Shown here in pieces: positions 8,863 to 17,726 of a stretch of 64,000 nt of DNA. Position 1 is the stretch's first letter; each line of letters begins with the position of its first letter. Made by a program: the position numbers and the translations under genes. The notes beneath the pieces are model-generated. The model had not been told where the DNA came from. It searched no databases and worked only from the letters and a program-made list of their open reading frames with translations. The stretch lies in assembly GCA_051659505.1 (NCBI GenBank), contig JBOFOQ010000033.1:1-64000 (forward strand), written 5' to 3'. The stretch comes from JAGNZR01 sp051659505 (GTDB lineage: Bacteria > Fusobacteriota > Fusobacteriia > Fusobacteriales > Fusobacteriaceae).

Positions 8863-10176
8863 TTATTTGTTTTCTGGAACTTTTAATTCAGGATAAATTG
8901 TTTTAACATTACGATAAAACTCTTTTATAGCTAAATCTTTGCTCATTTTTCCTTCTTGATAAGCTCCTACTGCTTGTATGAAATACTTCTCTATTTCTCT
9001 GTCATATTTTGAAACTTTAGAATAATCAACTTTTTTAGCTTGCTCTGCCCAAAATTCAAAAGTTTTTTGTCCGCCTAAATATTCATTTTTTTTATCTTTC
9101 ATTTTTTCTAAAACAGGTAAATAAGCAACAACATCTCCTCTTGATTCAGCCCACCAAGTAAGTGTCTCTTCATTTAAAGTTGTGAATTTCAAGAATTCCC
9201 ATGCTGAAATTTTATTTTTACTGTTTTTATTTATTCCTACAAAAGTTCCACCCCAAACATATGGATTAGGACCTGTTGTTACGCCCCAGTTTCCAGCCAT
9301 GTCCTTTCCACTATTACGGAAGAATATCATTCCCCAAGTAGGAAGGGTATAACTAAATATTTCAACTGTTTCATCTTTTTTTTCAGCATTATATGGAATT
9401 GGTCCGTTCATACCAGCAAACCATCCTGGACTCCATTCACTTGCAAATGCAACTTCCTTATTGTCATATATTTGTTTTGTAATATCAAAATAATCGATTC
9501 TATTTTTACTTAGTGTTACATCATTATTTATTACCCAAGGTGTCATCTCTTCACCCATTGAAAAATATCTTAAGCTTCCTGTATCTGGAAATATTTTTAT
9601 TCCATGTTTGTTTAGTTCAGTTGCTGTTTCTTTTATTTTAGTGAGAGATGAAAACTTTTCACCTACAAATGCAGAATCATCATTTCCCCAAATCTTTTTA
9701 GCTAAATCACGACGATAGTATATTCCACCAGGAGTTGTTTGATAAGCTAACATTCTCAAAACTTTATTCTGATCTAATCCTACTTCATAAACATAATCAA
9801 CAATTTTATCTTTATGCTCATCTGCGTTATAAGGATCTTGAGAAAGGTCTTCAAGATATCCTGCTTCATAAAATGGAATTATCCAATCTGCTTCTCCTAC
9901 TAAAATATCAGGAACGGCTGATTTACCTCTTAAAGCACTGTTTGCTTTTACCGCGTAATCACTTGCTTCTATGATAACAACCTCTACTTCTCTATCTTTG
10001 TATAATTCTTTATATTTTTCTGCCATAAACTTTAAATCCTCGTTAAAAGTCCATACAATTATTTTATTATTTCCATCATCATTTGAAACAACAGTTTTAT
10101 CTTTTCCGCCACAAGCTGTAAAAATAAATATCATTAATGTTAAAGTTAGTGTTGAGAATATTTTATTAAATTTCAT
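8863..10176 (-). CDS. Sugar ABC transporter substrate-binding lipoprotein
   Basis: A 437-residue extracellular solute-binding protein (family 1). Seen: a lipoprotein signal, MKFNKIFSTL and on to the lipobox FTACGG, so it is anchored to a membrane after cleavage before the Cys. The mature part has the two-lobed solute-binding pattern with WTFNEDLKFMAEKYKELY near the start and several Trp residues (GGTFVGINKNS, TLTWWAES) suited to stacking on sugar rings. It is the first gene of the transport operon, behind AAAGGAGATAATAAA, with a LacI-type operator about 45 bases upstream. The exact sugar is not determined by sequence. Confidence 0.9.
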   Translation of the reverse strand: MKFNKIFSTLTLTLMIFIFTACGGKDKTVVSNDDGNNKIIVWTFNEDLKFMAEKYKELYKDREVEVVIIEASDYAVKANSALRGKSAVPDILVGEADWIIPFYEAGYLEDLSQDPYNADEHKDKIVDYVYEVGLDQNKVLRMLAYQTTPGGIYYRRDLAKKIWGNDDSAFVGEKFSSLTKIKETATELNKHGIKIFPDTGSLRYFSMGEEMTPWVINNDVTLSKNRIDYFDITKQIYDNKEVAFASEWSPGWFAGMNGPIPYNAEKKDETVEIFSYTLPTWGMIFFRNSGKDMAGNWGVTTGPNPYVWGGTFVGINKNSKNKISAWEFLKFTTLNEETLTWWAESRGDVVAYLPVLEKMKDKKNEYLGGQKTFEFWAEQAKKVDYSKVSKYDREIEKYFIQAVGAYQEGKMSKDLAIKEFYRNVKTIYPELKVPENK

Positions 10177-10209
10177 TTTATTATCTCCTTTAATTTAATT
10201 TATGAGAAT

Positions 10210-10232
10210 AGTATATTTAAAAACCGGTTTCT
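10210..10232 (-). promoter_or_regulatory. Promoter -10 and LacI-family operator for the transport operon
   Basis: The palindrome AAACCGGTTT (10221-10230) lies just upstream of a -10 match TATACT read on the minus strand (10210-10215). The -35 hexamer is weak. A repressor on the palindrome would cover the promoter spacer. The same core occurs before the porin gene, and a variant occurs before the regulator gene. Confidence 0.7.
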
Positions 10233-10249
10233 ATTCTTTATTAAGAACA

Positions 10250-11674
10250 TTAAAACCAAATTGACATTTGAAATCCTGCAACGATATCATCTTCTATTAC
10301 ACTCTTTGCCTCATTACTTTTTTCTTTTTTTGATAGATCTTCATTGTAATAAGTAACATAAGCTCTTATAGCTGTTTCAGCAACTCCAAAGTTTAATTTC
10401 AACTGAGGTCCTGCTGATATTTTCCAGATTGTTTTTTCTATTTCATTCTCGTTATAATTCTTTGCGTTTACGAAAGCTATACCAGATTCAAGCCAAAGAT
10501 CTAAATATGGATTTACAGCATATGAAGGTCTCACTGAGAATCCTAATTCACTTTGTTCTTTTAAATGATCAGATTTTTTTACAGCTGCTAAATTTGTTAT
10601 ATTGTGTTCTCTTGCATCTATATTATCTGATGCTGCAAATCTTAATGCGGTCATGATAGATAACTTTTCTGTTATATTAGTTCCGCCTCCTGTACCTATT
10701 TGAAATGCTTTTGAGTCTTCGTGTGCTAGCATATTTCCATAAGTATTTAATCTTCCTAATCCAGAACCACCTAAAAGACCAGTACCAAACTGAACATAGT
10801 GTTGTCCCCAACCTTTTATTCCATAATAATTTTTAGGATTAAAATACAAACCTAAATATATTCCGTCGTTAGCTGTTTCTCTACTATAAATTTCTTTTGC
10901 ACTATTATCAGGGTCAAGACCAAATAACTTATCTGAATCATGATCTGCTGCATTTGCATACATAGTTTCAAAAGTAAAGTTATTAATTTCATATGTAATT
11001 TTTAGTGCTCTTACAGAATCAGAGCTTTCTGTATCTGCGTTTGATACAGGGATAAAACCAAAGCTATCTAGAGATGGTCTATAATAACTATCTTGTTTAT
11101 CTTCAAATTCTGCAGTTAAATAAGCTAGTCCTAATTTTCCAGTTCCTAATTTAATTTTATCAATTCCTAATCCTACTGCATCTATATCTTGATAGAAATA
11201 ATCCGTCATATCTACAGCTCTGTTTCCCCATCCTTGTTTTCCTGCTGTTATTACAGAATCTTTAAATATCCCTGAAAAACCTGGGATTTTACCCATTTCT
11301 ATTTTAGCTTGTGTTAAATTTATATCAGAACTAATATCTAAAGAATTATTCCAGTTATCTAATCCGATAACAAATTTTGCCCATGCACCGTTATCTAATC
11401 TAAATGTATTTGAAAAATTAAATTCTGTAAATGAATCGTACTCATTTCCCAACCTACCTATAAGATTTTTATTTTTATCTCCAACTTTTTTAAAGCTTTC
11501 GTCTAAGTTTCCATCAGAACCTGTTCTAAAATATCCATGAAACTCAAAAGAATCAAATTGCTTACCTATATTTGTAGGTTCGACTTTTACTTCTTTAACC
11601 TCTAATTCTGAATTAGCGAAAACTGTTGAACCAAAAATAAGAATGCTAAATAAACCAAACATTATTTTTTTCAT
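10250..11674 (-). CDS. Maltoporin-like carbohydrate-selective outer-membrane porin
   Basis: A 474-residue outer-membrane protein with a signal peptide (MKKIMFGLFSILIFGSTVFA, cleaved near NSELE) and a beta-barrel profile ending in the aromatic residue Phe (QMSIWF). FEFHGYFRTG near the start and the LTQAKIEMG pattern are typical of LamB-type porins. It would let oligosaccharides cross the outer membrane to the binding lipoprotein. The start was placed at ATG 11674, behind CAGGGGGATTTT; the longer frame begins upstream of this ribosome site. Regulated by an operator at 11701-11714. Confidence 0.82.
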   Translation of the reverse strand: MKKIMFGLFSILIFGSTVFANSELEVKEVKVEPTNIGKQFDSFEFHGYFRTGSDGNLDESFKKVGDKNKNLIGRLGNEYDSFTEFNFSNTFRLDNGAWAKFVIGLDNWNNSLDISSDINLTQAKIEMGKIPGFSGIFKDSVITAGKQGWGNRAVDMTDYFYQDIDAVGLGIDKIKLGTGKLGLAYLTAEFEDKQDSYYRPSLDSFGFIPVSNADTESSDSVRALKITYEINNFTFETMYANAADHDSDKLFGLDPDNSAKEIYSRETANDGIYLGLYFNPKNYYGIKGWGQHYVQFGTGLLGGSGLGRLNTYGNMLAHEDSKAFQIGTGGGTNITEKLSIMTALRFAASDNIDAREHNITNLAAVKKSDHLKEQSELGFSVRPSYAVNPYLDLWLESGIAFVNAKNYNENEIEKTIWKISAGPQLKLNFGVAETAIRAYVTYYNEDLSKKEKSNEAKSVIEDDIVAGFQMSIWF

Positions 11675-11700
11675 TTTAAAATCCCCCTGAATATTTATTA

Positions 11701-11714
11701 AGAAACCGGTTTCT
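11701..11714. promoter_or_regulatory. LacI-family operator upstream of the porin
   Basis: AGAAACCGGTTTCT is a perfect 14-base palindrome with the central CG typical of LacI/GalR family operators. It lies just downstream of the porin promoter (about +10 to +24), where a bound repressor would block transcription. Confidence 0.8.
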
Positions 11715-11730
11715 AAAAACTGCATATTTT

Positions 11731-11759
11731 ATATTACAATTTTTATTCTCTTTTGTCAA
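11731..11759 (-). promoter_or_regulatory. Sigma-70 promoter of the porin gene
   Basis: Read on the minus strand: TTGACA (11754-11759), 17 bases, then TAATAT (11731-11736). The -35 is perfect and the spacer optimal. The LacI-type palindrome follows directly. Confidence 0.8.
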
Positions 11760-11810
11760 TTTATTTTTATGTTTCATTTGAAAACTTTTAAATCTATTTC
11801 TAAACCTTTT

Positions 11811-13973
11811 TCATAAAATTAATTCAAAGTTCTTATTGTTTACTACGTTAGAACTAGTTCCTACAAAAACTTTGAACATACCTAATTCAGAATCAACTAT
11901 ATTTTTAATTGTATAAAACTTTAACATATCTTCTGTTATAGTAAAACTAACTCTCTTCTCTTCATTTTGTAAAAGAGAGATCTTTTTAAATCCTTTAAGC
12001 TCTTTTACAGGTCTGACTCTGCTTCCAAATTCATCTTGTATATAAAGCTGAACAACTTCTTCACCTTTATATGAACCGACATTTTTAACGTTTACTGAAA
12101 CTTCAATAAAATCTTCTTTTCCTTTAATCATTTTATTTTTTGATAATTCTAATTCTGAATATTGAAACTCAGTGTAACTTAGTCCAAAACCAAAAGGTAA
12201 CATAGCCCAGTGAGGTGAATCTAAATAACTTGATTTATAAAGAGCGTGAGCGTCTTCTGAAGGTCTTCCTGTTTTAAAATGGTTATAGTGAATTGGTGTT
12301 TGTCCAACACTATAAGGGAATGACATTGTTATTTTTCCACTAGGATTATAATCTCCAAATAAGATATCTAAAACTGCATTTCCACCTTCTACTCCAGGGA
12401 ACCAAGCTTCTAAAACTGCATCTGAATTTTCAAAAACTGCTCTTAAATCTAATGGTCGACCATTGAATAATACAACTACTATTTTTTTTCCTGTTTTATA
12501 TAATTCCTTTAAAAACTCTTCTTGCAACCCAGGTAGTTTTATATCCGTTTGGCATCTACCTTCCCCAGAACTATTTTGATCTTCTCCTAAAGCAACAACA
12601 ATAATATCTGATGTTTGTATTTTTTTTACAGTAGCTTTTATTTCCTCAAAGTTATCAATCTCTATTTTATGATTGCTATGAATAACAAACTTTTCTTTTT
12701 CTTTAAATCTATTTTCTAAAGCTTCCTCTATTGTTACAGAATCTTTATCAAATCCTAAATCAGACCAAAAACCTCTTATTGATTTATTTGAAATGAATGG
12801 ACCAACAAATGCTATTTTTTGCTTGGAGTTTAAAGGTAAAACCTGTTCATTGTTTTTTAGTAAAACCATTGATTTTCTAGCGACTTCTCTTGCTGAGTCT
12901 CTGTGATTTTTACATAACAACAATTTTTTTTCATCAAGAATATTAGCCCCTCTAAATGGATTTTCAAATAATCCTAAATCATCTTTTAATTTCAAGATTC
13001 GATACACAGCATCATCTATTTCTTTTTCATCTATTTTTTTCTCTAGCACAAGAGATTCTAAATGTTTAAAATATTCTACACTCATCATATCTATATCAAC
13101 TGTAGCTTTCATAGCTTTATAAGCTGCATCTTTTCCATTTTCAGAGCAACCGTGAACAATTGTTTCTCCTATAGCTCCCCAATCAGAAAAAAGAACTCCA
13201 TCAAAAGATAATTCCTTTCTCAAAACATCCTTCATTAGCCATTGATTAACAGTTGCAGGAACACCATCTATTGTGTTAAAAGATGTCATAACTGTTTTTG
13301 CACCTGCATCAATACAAGCTTTATAAGCAGGTAAATGCATGTCATAAAATGATGATATTCCTATATCCACAGTGTTGTAATCTCTTCCACCTTCTGCTCC
13401 ACCGTAAGCTGCAAAGTGTTTTACACAAGCTGCAACTCTGTTCACATCTCCTTTTAGATTTTCTCCTTGATACCCTTTAACAAAAGCTTTGCCCATGATA
13501 CTGTTTAAATAAGGGTCTTCTCCTGTAGACTCCATAACTCTTCCCCATCGAGGGTCTCGAACTAAATCAACCATGGGAGAAAAATTGCAATGAATACCGC
13601 TTATTGAGGCTTCAAGCCCTGAAATCTGAGCTACTTTCTCTACTATTTCAGGCTCCCAAGAGCTTCCTAGAGCAAGAGGGATAGGAAAAGTAGTTCTATG
13701 TCCGTGAATTACATCATGACATATAAGAAGTGGTATTTTATGTTTGTTTTTTTCTAAATATTTTTTTTGAATTTCAATAGCCTTTTCTGCACCAGAAATA
13801 CCGAGAATAGACCCCATATTATCAATAATATCCTCTGTTAAATTCATCTCCTCCATAGGACCAGAAATAACAGCATCATCTGTAAACATAGCTCCATTTA
13901 ATTGGAATAATTGAAACACTTTTTCTTTAAGTGTCATTTTTTTTATTATATCAAAAAGTTTATTTTTTTCCAT
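11811..13973 (-). CDS. Glycoside hydrolase family 3 beta-glucosidase (BglX-like)
   Basis: A 720-residue GH3 enzyme. Domains in order: the TIM-like barrel with KHFAAYGGAEGGRDY and the nucleophile Asp in GVLFSDWGA, the alpha/beta sandwich with VALGEDQNSSGEGR, and a C-terminal fibronectin III-like domain (VNVKNVGSYKGEEVVQLYIQ). It has no signal peptide, so it is cytoplasmic and acts on imported beta-glucosides. Start ATG 13973 is preferred over the TTG two codons earlier; GAGG lies six bases upstream and the gene overlaps the end of the kinase gene by 14 bases, which suggests translational coupling. GH3 is certain; the exact linkage hydrolysed is not. Confidence 0.9.
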   Translation of the reverse strand: MEKNKLFDIIKKMTLKEKVFQLFQLNGAMFTDDAVISGPMEEMNLTEDIIDNMGSILGISGAEKAIEIQKKYLEKNKHKIPLLICHDVIHGHRTTFPIPLALGSSWEPEIVEKVAQISGLEASISGIHCNFSPMVDLVRDPRWGRVMESTGEDPYLNSIMGKAFVKGYQGENLKGDVNRVAACVKHFAAYGGAEGGRDYNTVDIGISSFYDMHLPAYKACIDAGAKTVMTSFNTIDGVPATVNQWLMKDVLRKELSFDGVLFSDWGAIGETIVHGCSENGKDAAYKAMKATVDIDMMSVEYFKHLESLVLEKKIDEKEIDDAVYRILKLKDDLGLFENPFRGANILDEKKLLLCKNHRDSAREVARKSMVLLKNNEQVLPLNSKQKIAFVGPFISNKSIRGFWSDLGFDKDSVTIEEALENRFKEKEKFVIHSNHKIEIDNFEEIKATVKKIQTSDIIVVALGEDQNSSGEGRCQTDIKLPGLQEEFLKELYKTGKKIVVVLFNGRPLDLRAVFENSDAVLEAWFPGVEGGNAVLDILFGDYNPSGKITMSFPYSVGQTPIHYNHFKTGRPSEDAHALYKSSYLDSPHWAMLPFGFGLSYTEFQYSELELSKNKMIKGKEDFIEVSVNVKNVGSYKGEEVVQLYIQDEFGSRVRPVKELKGFKKISLLQNEEKRVSFTITEDMLKFYTIKNIVDSELGMFKVFVGTSSNVVNNKNFELIL

Positions 13974-14880
13974 TTTCAACCTCGTTTTCTTTTATAAAAT
14001 TATAAACGGCACCAATTATTCCTGAATCATTGTTGAATTTACATGCTTCGATTTTAGCTAACTCTAAATTTTTTAAATCTAAATTCATACTTTTTATTTC
14101 ATTTATTCTGTTTTTAATTCCAGACATTACCATCTCATTAGAGCTTATTGCTCCACCTATAAGAACTTTTCCAGGATCAAGTGCAAAGATTAAATTGAAA
14201 ATTCCTGAAGCTATATAGTTGTAAAAATCATCAAAAACTTTAATAGCATTTTCATCTTTGTTTTTACAAAGGTTAGATATCTCCTCGCCACTTAAATTTT
14301 TACCTGTAAGGTGTCTATAGGCTTGAACTATTCCTGTTTGTGTAGATGCGATTAAACTCAATGTAGACATTCTACTATTATTGTTTTCTATATTTTTACC
14401 TAACATGAAACCAAATTCTCCTGCCATATATTTAGAACCTCTATACAGTGAATTGTTAATAACAATCGCACCCCCTATTCCTGTTCCTATTGCTATACAA
14501 ATAAAGTTTTTTTCATCTTTACCATTTCCAATCCATTTTTCAGCTAAGGCAACACAATTCACATCATTTTCCAGAGTAACTTTTAGTCCTGTAAGTTCTT
14601 CTAACTCATCTCTCATGTAACAATTATATAGATTAAATAAAGCTCCTGAAGTTATAGTATATCCCTTTTCAACATCTATTATTCCAGGCATACTAAAAGC
14701 TATTCCTTGAATGTCAAATTCATTTTTATATTGAAATACAATTTCTTTTATTTTGTTAAAAAACTCTTTTTTTTCTTTAGGTGTAGGCATTTTATCTTTT
14801 AAAATTATTTCACCCTTTTCATTTAAAACTCCAAATTTTGTATTAGTTCCACCAACGTCAAAAGATAAGTAATTTTTCAA
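13960..14880 (-). CDS. ROK-family sugar kinase, zinc motif missing
   Basis: A 306-residue ROK protein, expected to phosphorylate the glucose released by the two glycosidases. Seen: FDVGGTNTKFGV at the N-terminus (phosphate loop), ENDVNCVALAEKW with the catalytic Asp, and AIGTGIGGAIV. The usual ROK zinc site (CxCGxxGCxE) is absent; the corresponding segment reads GEFGFMLGKN and lacks cysteines. Several ROK glucokinases also lack it, so this need not mean loss of function. The gene directly follows GH1 with no gap and overlaps the GH3 start. There is no N-terminal DNA-binding domain, so it is a kinase and not a ROK repressor. Confidence 0.85.
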   Translation of the reverse strand: MKNYLSFDVGGTNTKFGVLNEKGEIILKDKMPTPKEKKEFFNKIKEIVFQYKNEFDIQGIAFSMPGIIDVEKGYTITSGALFNLYNCYMRDELEELTGLKVTLENDVNCVALAEKWIGNGKDEKNFICIAIGTGIGGAIVINNSLYRGSKYMAGEFGFMLGKNIENNNSRMSTLSLIASTQTGIVQAYRHLTGKNLSGEEISNLCKNKDENAIKVFDDFYNYIASGIFNLIFALDPGKVLIGGAISSNEMVMSGIKNRINEIKSMNLDLKNLELAKIEACKFNNDSGIIGAVYNFIKENEVENGKK

Positions 14881-16305
14881 TTAAATTTCCTCCGTAATTT
14901 TATTATTTTTAGCTACTTCTGCCATCCAATAACCACTTTTTTTTATTTTTCTTTTCAAGGCATTTTCTCTATCTACAAATAAAAAACCATATCTATTTTT
15001 GTAAGCATTTCCCATTGACCAGTTATCCATTAAACTCCACATATGGTAACCTACACAATTTGCCCCTTCCTCTATTGCATTGTTTATCATGATTAAATGA
15101 TCCTTAACAAATTCAATTCTAACATTATCATTAATAGCACCATTTTCATCAGTATCTCTTTCATCTCCACCATGTCTACCCATTCCATTTTCAGAAATAT
15201 ATGACTTAATGTTTCCGTAGTTATCTTTTATGTCGACTAAAATATCATAAATTCCTTTTTCAAATATCTCCCAACCTCTATCGTGGTTAAATTTTCTTCC
15301 TGGCATTTCATAATCATCATAAAAAGAATGAGGTCCTGTTATTTTTTCATCTTTAACATCTTTAGCTTTTACTCTTCTAGGGAAATAGTAATTAAAGCCT
15401 AAGAAATCAATTTTATTTTCTTTAATTAATAATAAGTCTTCCTCTTTATAATCAGGCATAAGGTCATGTTCTTTTAAAATTTCATTTAAATCTTTATTAA
15501 ATTCTCCTAAAACACATGGGTCTAAGAAACTTCTAACAAAGAAATCGTGGCATATTTTAGAAGCCTTAACATCTTCAGGATTATTCGCATCTCTTGGATA
15601 TGATGGAGTTAAACTTAGTATTATCCCAATCTCTCTATTGTTTTTAAGAGTACCTGCAGTTTTCATCTCTTTAAATGTTTTTATTACAATTGCATTTGAA
15701 AGAATTGTGTTGTAAGCTGCAGCTATTCCTCTTTTAAAGTCATTGATAAATGGGTAATGAAAATTGTATAAATAACATCCTTCTATTGGAACGATAGGTT
15801 CGTTGTGAGTGAACCAATATTTTACACGATCACCGAATAGCTCAAAACATTTTTTAGCATAGATGTTGAAATGATTTACAACTTCTAATGACTCCCAACC
15901 ACCTAGTTCTTGCATATCCCAAGGCATATCGAAATGAAATAAACAAACAAATGGCTCTATTTTATTAGCTAAAAGTTCATTAATTAAATCGTTGTAAAAT
16001 TGAACTGCTTTTTGATTGATTTCTCCTGTTAGAGGATTTGGCATAAGTCTGCTCCAAGCTATTGAAAATCTAAAAGAATTATGTCCGATTTGCTTCATCA
16101 TTTTTATATCTTCTTTGTAAAAATTGATGAAATCAACAGCAACAGCATTTCCTTCCCCGCCAAAAAATCTATTGGGGTCTTTTTCCATCCAAATATCCCA
16201 AGTGGTCTTTCCTTTTCCCATTTCTAAATGAGCTCCTTCTGTTTGCAAAGCTGAAATAGCACTTCCCCAAAAAAAATCATTTTTAAATTTGTACTCTTTT
16301 TTCAT
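14881..16305 (-). CDS. Glycoside hydrolase family 1 beta-glucosidase
   Basis: A 474-residue GH1 enzyme. Seen: the acid/base motif WFTHNEP and the nucleophile motif YISENGMG, with FFWGSAISALQTEGA at the start and GYHMWSLMDNWSMGNAY near the end. It is cytoplasmic, with no signal peptide. GH1 includes beta-glucosidases and 6-phospho-beta-glucosidases; a partner ABC importer and a sugar kinase, with no PTS genes nearby, favour an enzyme acting on unphosphorylated sugars. First structural gene after the regulator, behind TGGAGGGATAAAA. Confidence 0.9.
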   Translation of the reverse strand: MKKEYKFKNDFFWGSAISALQTEGAHLEMGKGKTTWDIWMEKDPNRFFGGEGNAVAVDFINFYKEDIKMMKQIGHNSFRFSIAWSRLMPNPLTGEINQKAVQFYNDLINELLANKIEPFVCLFHFDMPWDMQELGGWESLEVVNHFNIYAKKCFELFGDRVKYWFTHNEPIVPIEGCYLYNFHYPFINDFKRGIAAAYNTILSNAIVIKTFKEMKTAGTLKNNREIGIILSLTPSYPRDANNPEDVKASKICHDFFVRSFLDPCVLGEFNKDLNEILKEHDLMPDYKEEDLLLIKENKIDFLGFNYYFPRRVKAKDVKDEKITGPHSFYDDYEMPGRKFNHDRGWEIFEKGIYDILVDIKDNYGNIKSYISENGMGRHGGDERDTDENGAINDNVRIEFVKDHLIMINNAIEEGANCVGYHMWSLMDNWSMGNAYKNRYGFLFVDRENALKRKIKKSGYWMAEVAKNNKITEEI

Positions 16306-16323
16306 TTTTATCCCTCCATTTTT

Positions 16324-17319
16324 TTAACTTTCTCTTTCTATTAACTCTATTTTTGATTCGTACTTATAAATGTTATTGTTGTCTTTTTCTTCTATTTTTT
16401 TTATTAAAAAATTAATAGTTTGGATGGCCATAGTCCTTAAATCTACATCTATAGTTGTCAACTTTGGTGAAATATAAGTTGATAAATCTATATTGTCAAA
16501 ACCTATAATTTTCAAAAAAAATCCTGGTTTTATACCAATTTCATCTAAAAAGTTTATAATATTTATTGCTGTTTCATCATTTGCACAAAATATTCCATCA
16601 GAAATATTTTCAGTTTCTTCAAAATATTTCTTAAATATTCCTTTTGAAATAAATCCGTTAAAACTTGCTTCTAAAATTTTATAATTTATATTATTGTTTA
16701 AACAGAAATTTTCAAATCCTTCAGCACGTTTTTTTCCTGCAAATTTGTCAAAATCCCCAGATATATGCAATAAATTTTTACACCCCTTCTGTACTAGGTG
16801 TTTTGCTGCTAACTCACCACCTAAATAATTGTTTGAGTTTATTAATATTGTATTCTTGTTTAAAGAAATATCTGAATAGTCTATTAATGCTATCTTATAA
16901 TTACGATTTATAAGTTCGTCTAATTCTTTTATATTTCTGGTCATTCCTATTATTATGGCACCGTTTATAATGCTGCTGTCATAAAAGTGTTTTACTTTCT
17001 CAAATGTTTCATTTGATTTTATTATTGATACTAGCACACTATATCCTTTTTTTTCAGCTTCATCTACTGCTATTCCAACAAAAGTTTGGAAAAATGCAGA
17101 TGTTTTTAATTCACCTTTATCATAGATAAAAAGTCCGAGGACTTTATTTTTTTTTCCTGCTAAATTTCTTGCAGAATTATTTGGAACAAAATTATTTTTT
17201 TTTATTATTTCGTTAACTTTATTTTTTAATTTTTCAGAAATGTTAGGATATTCATTTATTACTTTAGAAACAGTTCCTTTTGAAACTCCTGCTTCTTTTG
17301 CGATATCTTCTATTTTCAC
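16324..17319 (-). CDS. LacI-family transcriptional repressor of the beta-glucoside genes
   Basis: A 331-residue LacI/GalR-type regulator. Seen: the N-terminal helix-turn-helix IEDIAKEAGVSKGTVSKVIN, the hinge region PNNSARNLAGKK, and a periplasmic-binding-protein-like sensor domain with DGIFCANDETAINI and KIIGFDNIDLS. The start codon is GTG at 17319, behind AAAGGGGTGATTTA; no ATG fits. It heads the operon with GH1, ROK and GH3, with an operator next to its own promoter, so it represses itself as well. The inducer is probably a beta-glucoside or its product. Confidence 0.92.
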   Translation of the reverse strand: MKIEDIAKEAGVSKGTVSKVINEYPNISEKLKNKVNEIIKKNNFVPNNSARNLAGKKNKVLGLFIYDKGELKTSAFFQTFVGIAVDEAEKKGYSVLVSIIKSNETFEKVKHFYDSSIINGAIIIGMTRNIKELDELINRNYKIALIDYSDISLNKNTILINSNNYLGGELAAKHLVQKGCKNLLHISGDFDKFAGKKRAEGFENFCLNNNINYKILEASFNGFISKGIFKKYFEETENISDGIFCANDETAINIINFLDEIGIKPGFFLKIIGFDNIDLSTYISPKLTTIDVDLRTMAIQTINFLIKKIEEKDNNNIYKYESKIELIERES

Positions 17320-17334
17320 TAAATCACCCCTTTA

Positions 17335-17350
17335 AGGAAACCGTTTTCCT
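17335..17350. promoter_or_regulatory. LacI-family operator (autoregulation)
   Basis: AGGAAACCGTTTTCCT is a near-palindrome with arms AGGAAA/TTTTCCT. It is related to the AAACCGGTTT sites further along the cassette and lies just after the predicted transcription start, a repressing position. Confidence 0.75.
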
Positions 17351-17359
17351 ATTTTTTTT

Positions 17360-17388
17360 ATTATATTACTTTTAGCTAACACTGTCAA
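17360..17388 (-). promoter_or_regulatory. Consensus sigma-70 promoter of the regulator-glycosidase operon
   Basis: On the minus strand TTGACA (17383-17388), 17 bases, TATAAT (17360-17365). Both hexamers and the spacer are perfect consensus. Such a strong promoter fits tight control by the operator directly behind it. Confidence 0.88.
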
Positions 17389-17507
17389 TAAAAAGTACTA
17401 AACATTTTAAATCAGGGTTAAAAGTATTGATTATAGTTCAATTTAATGTGTTGTTTAATTAGGGATTGCATAATGCTAAGTTGTATAATGAATTATTTCA
17501 AAAGTAA

Positions 17508-17612
17508 GTCAAAATAAAATGGGCAAAAGAATCTGCAGAAAAAAGAAGAGAGTTACAAGTTTCACAACTAATGGAATATATATACGGAAAAAATAATACA
17601 GAACAAAATTAA
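17508..17612 (+). pseudogene. C-terminal remnant of an unrecognised protein (copy B)
   Basis: An open stretch without a start codon reads KWAKESAEKRRELQVSQLME, then YIYGKNN and a stop at 17612. It follows an in-frame stop at 17505. Its last 52 bases match 6861-6912 on the far side of the sugar cassette. The family was not identified; the charged, helical ending would suit a replication, transposition or DNA-binding protein, but that is only a guess. The rest of the 17389-17507 gap holds nothing recognised. Confidence 0.5.
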
Positions 17613-17625
17613 AAAAATAGAATAT

Positions 17626-17660
17626 AATAGGACAGTTTCCATATGGAGCTGTCCTATTAT
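17626..17660. terminator. Hairpin terminator downstream of the Wadjet operon and copy B
   Basis: AATAGGACAG pairs with CTGTCCTATT across a 13-base loop. On the minus strand, T-rich DNA follows the hairpin within a few bases, so it can stop transcription from jetD; on the plus strand it closes the copy B fragment. Confidence 0.6.
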
Positions 17661-17726
17661 TAATATAAATTTTACTCATAACTCAAATAAACTTTGCATA
17701 ACTATTTCAATAAAGTGTAAAATATA

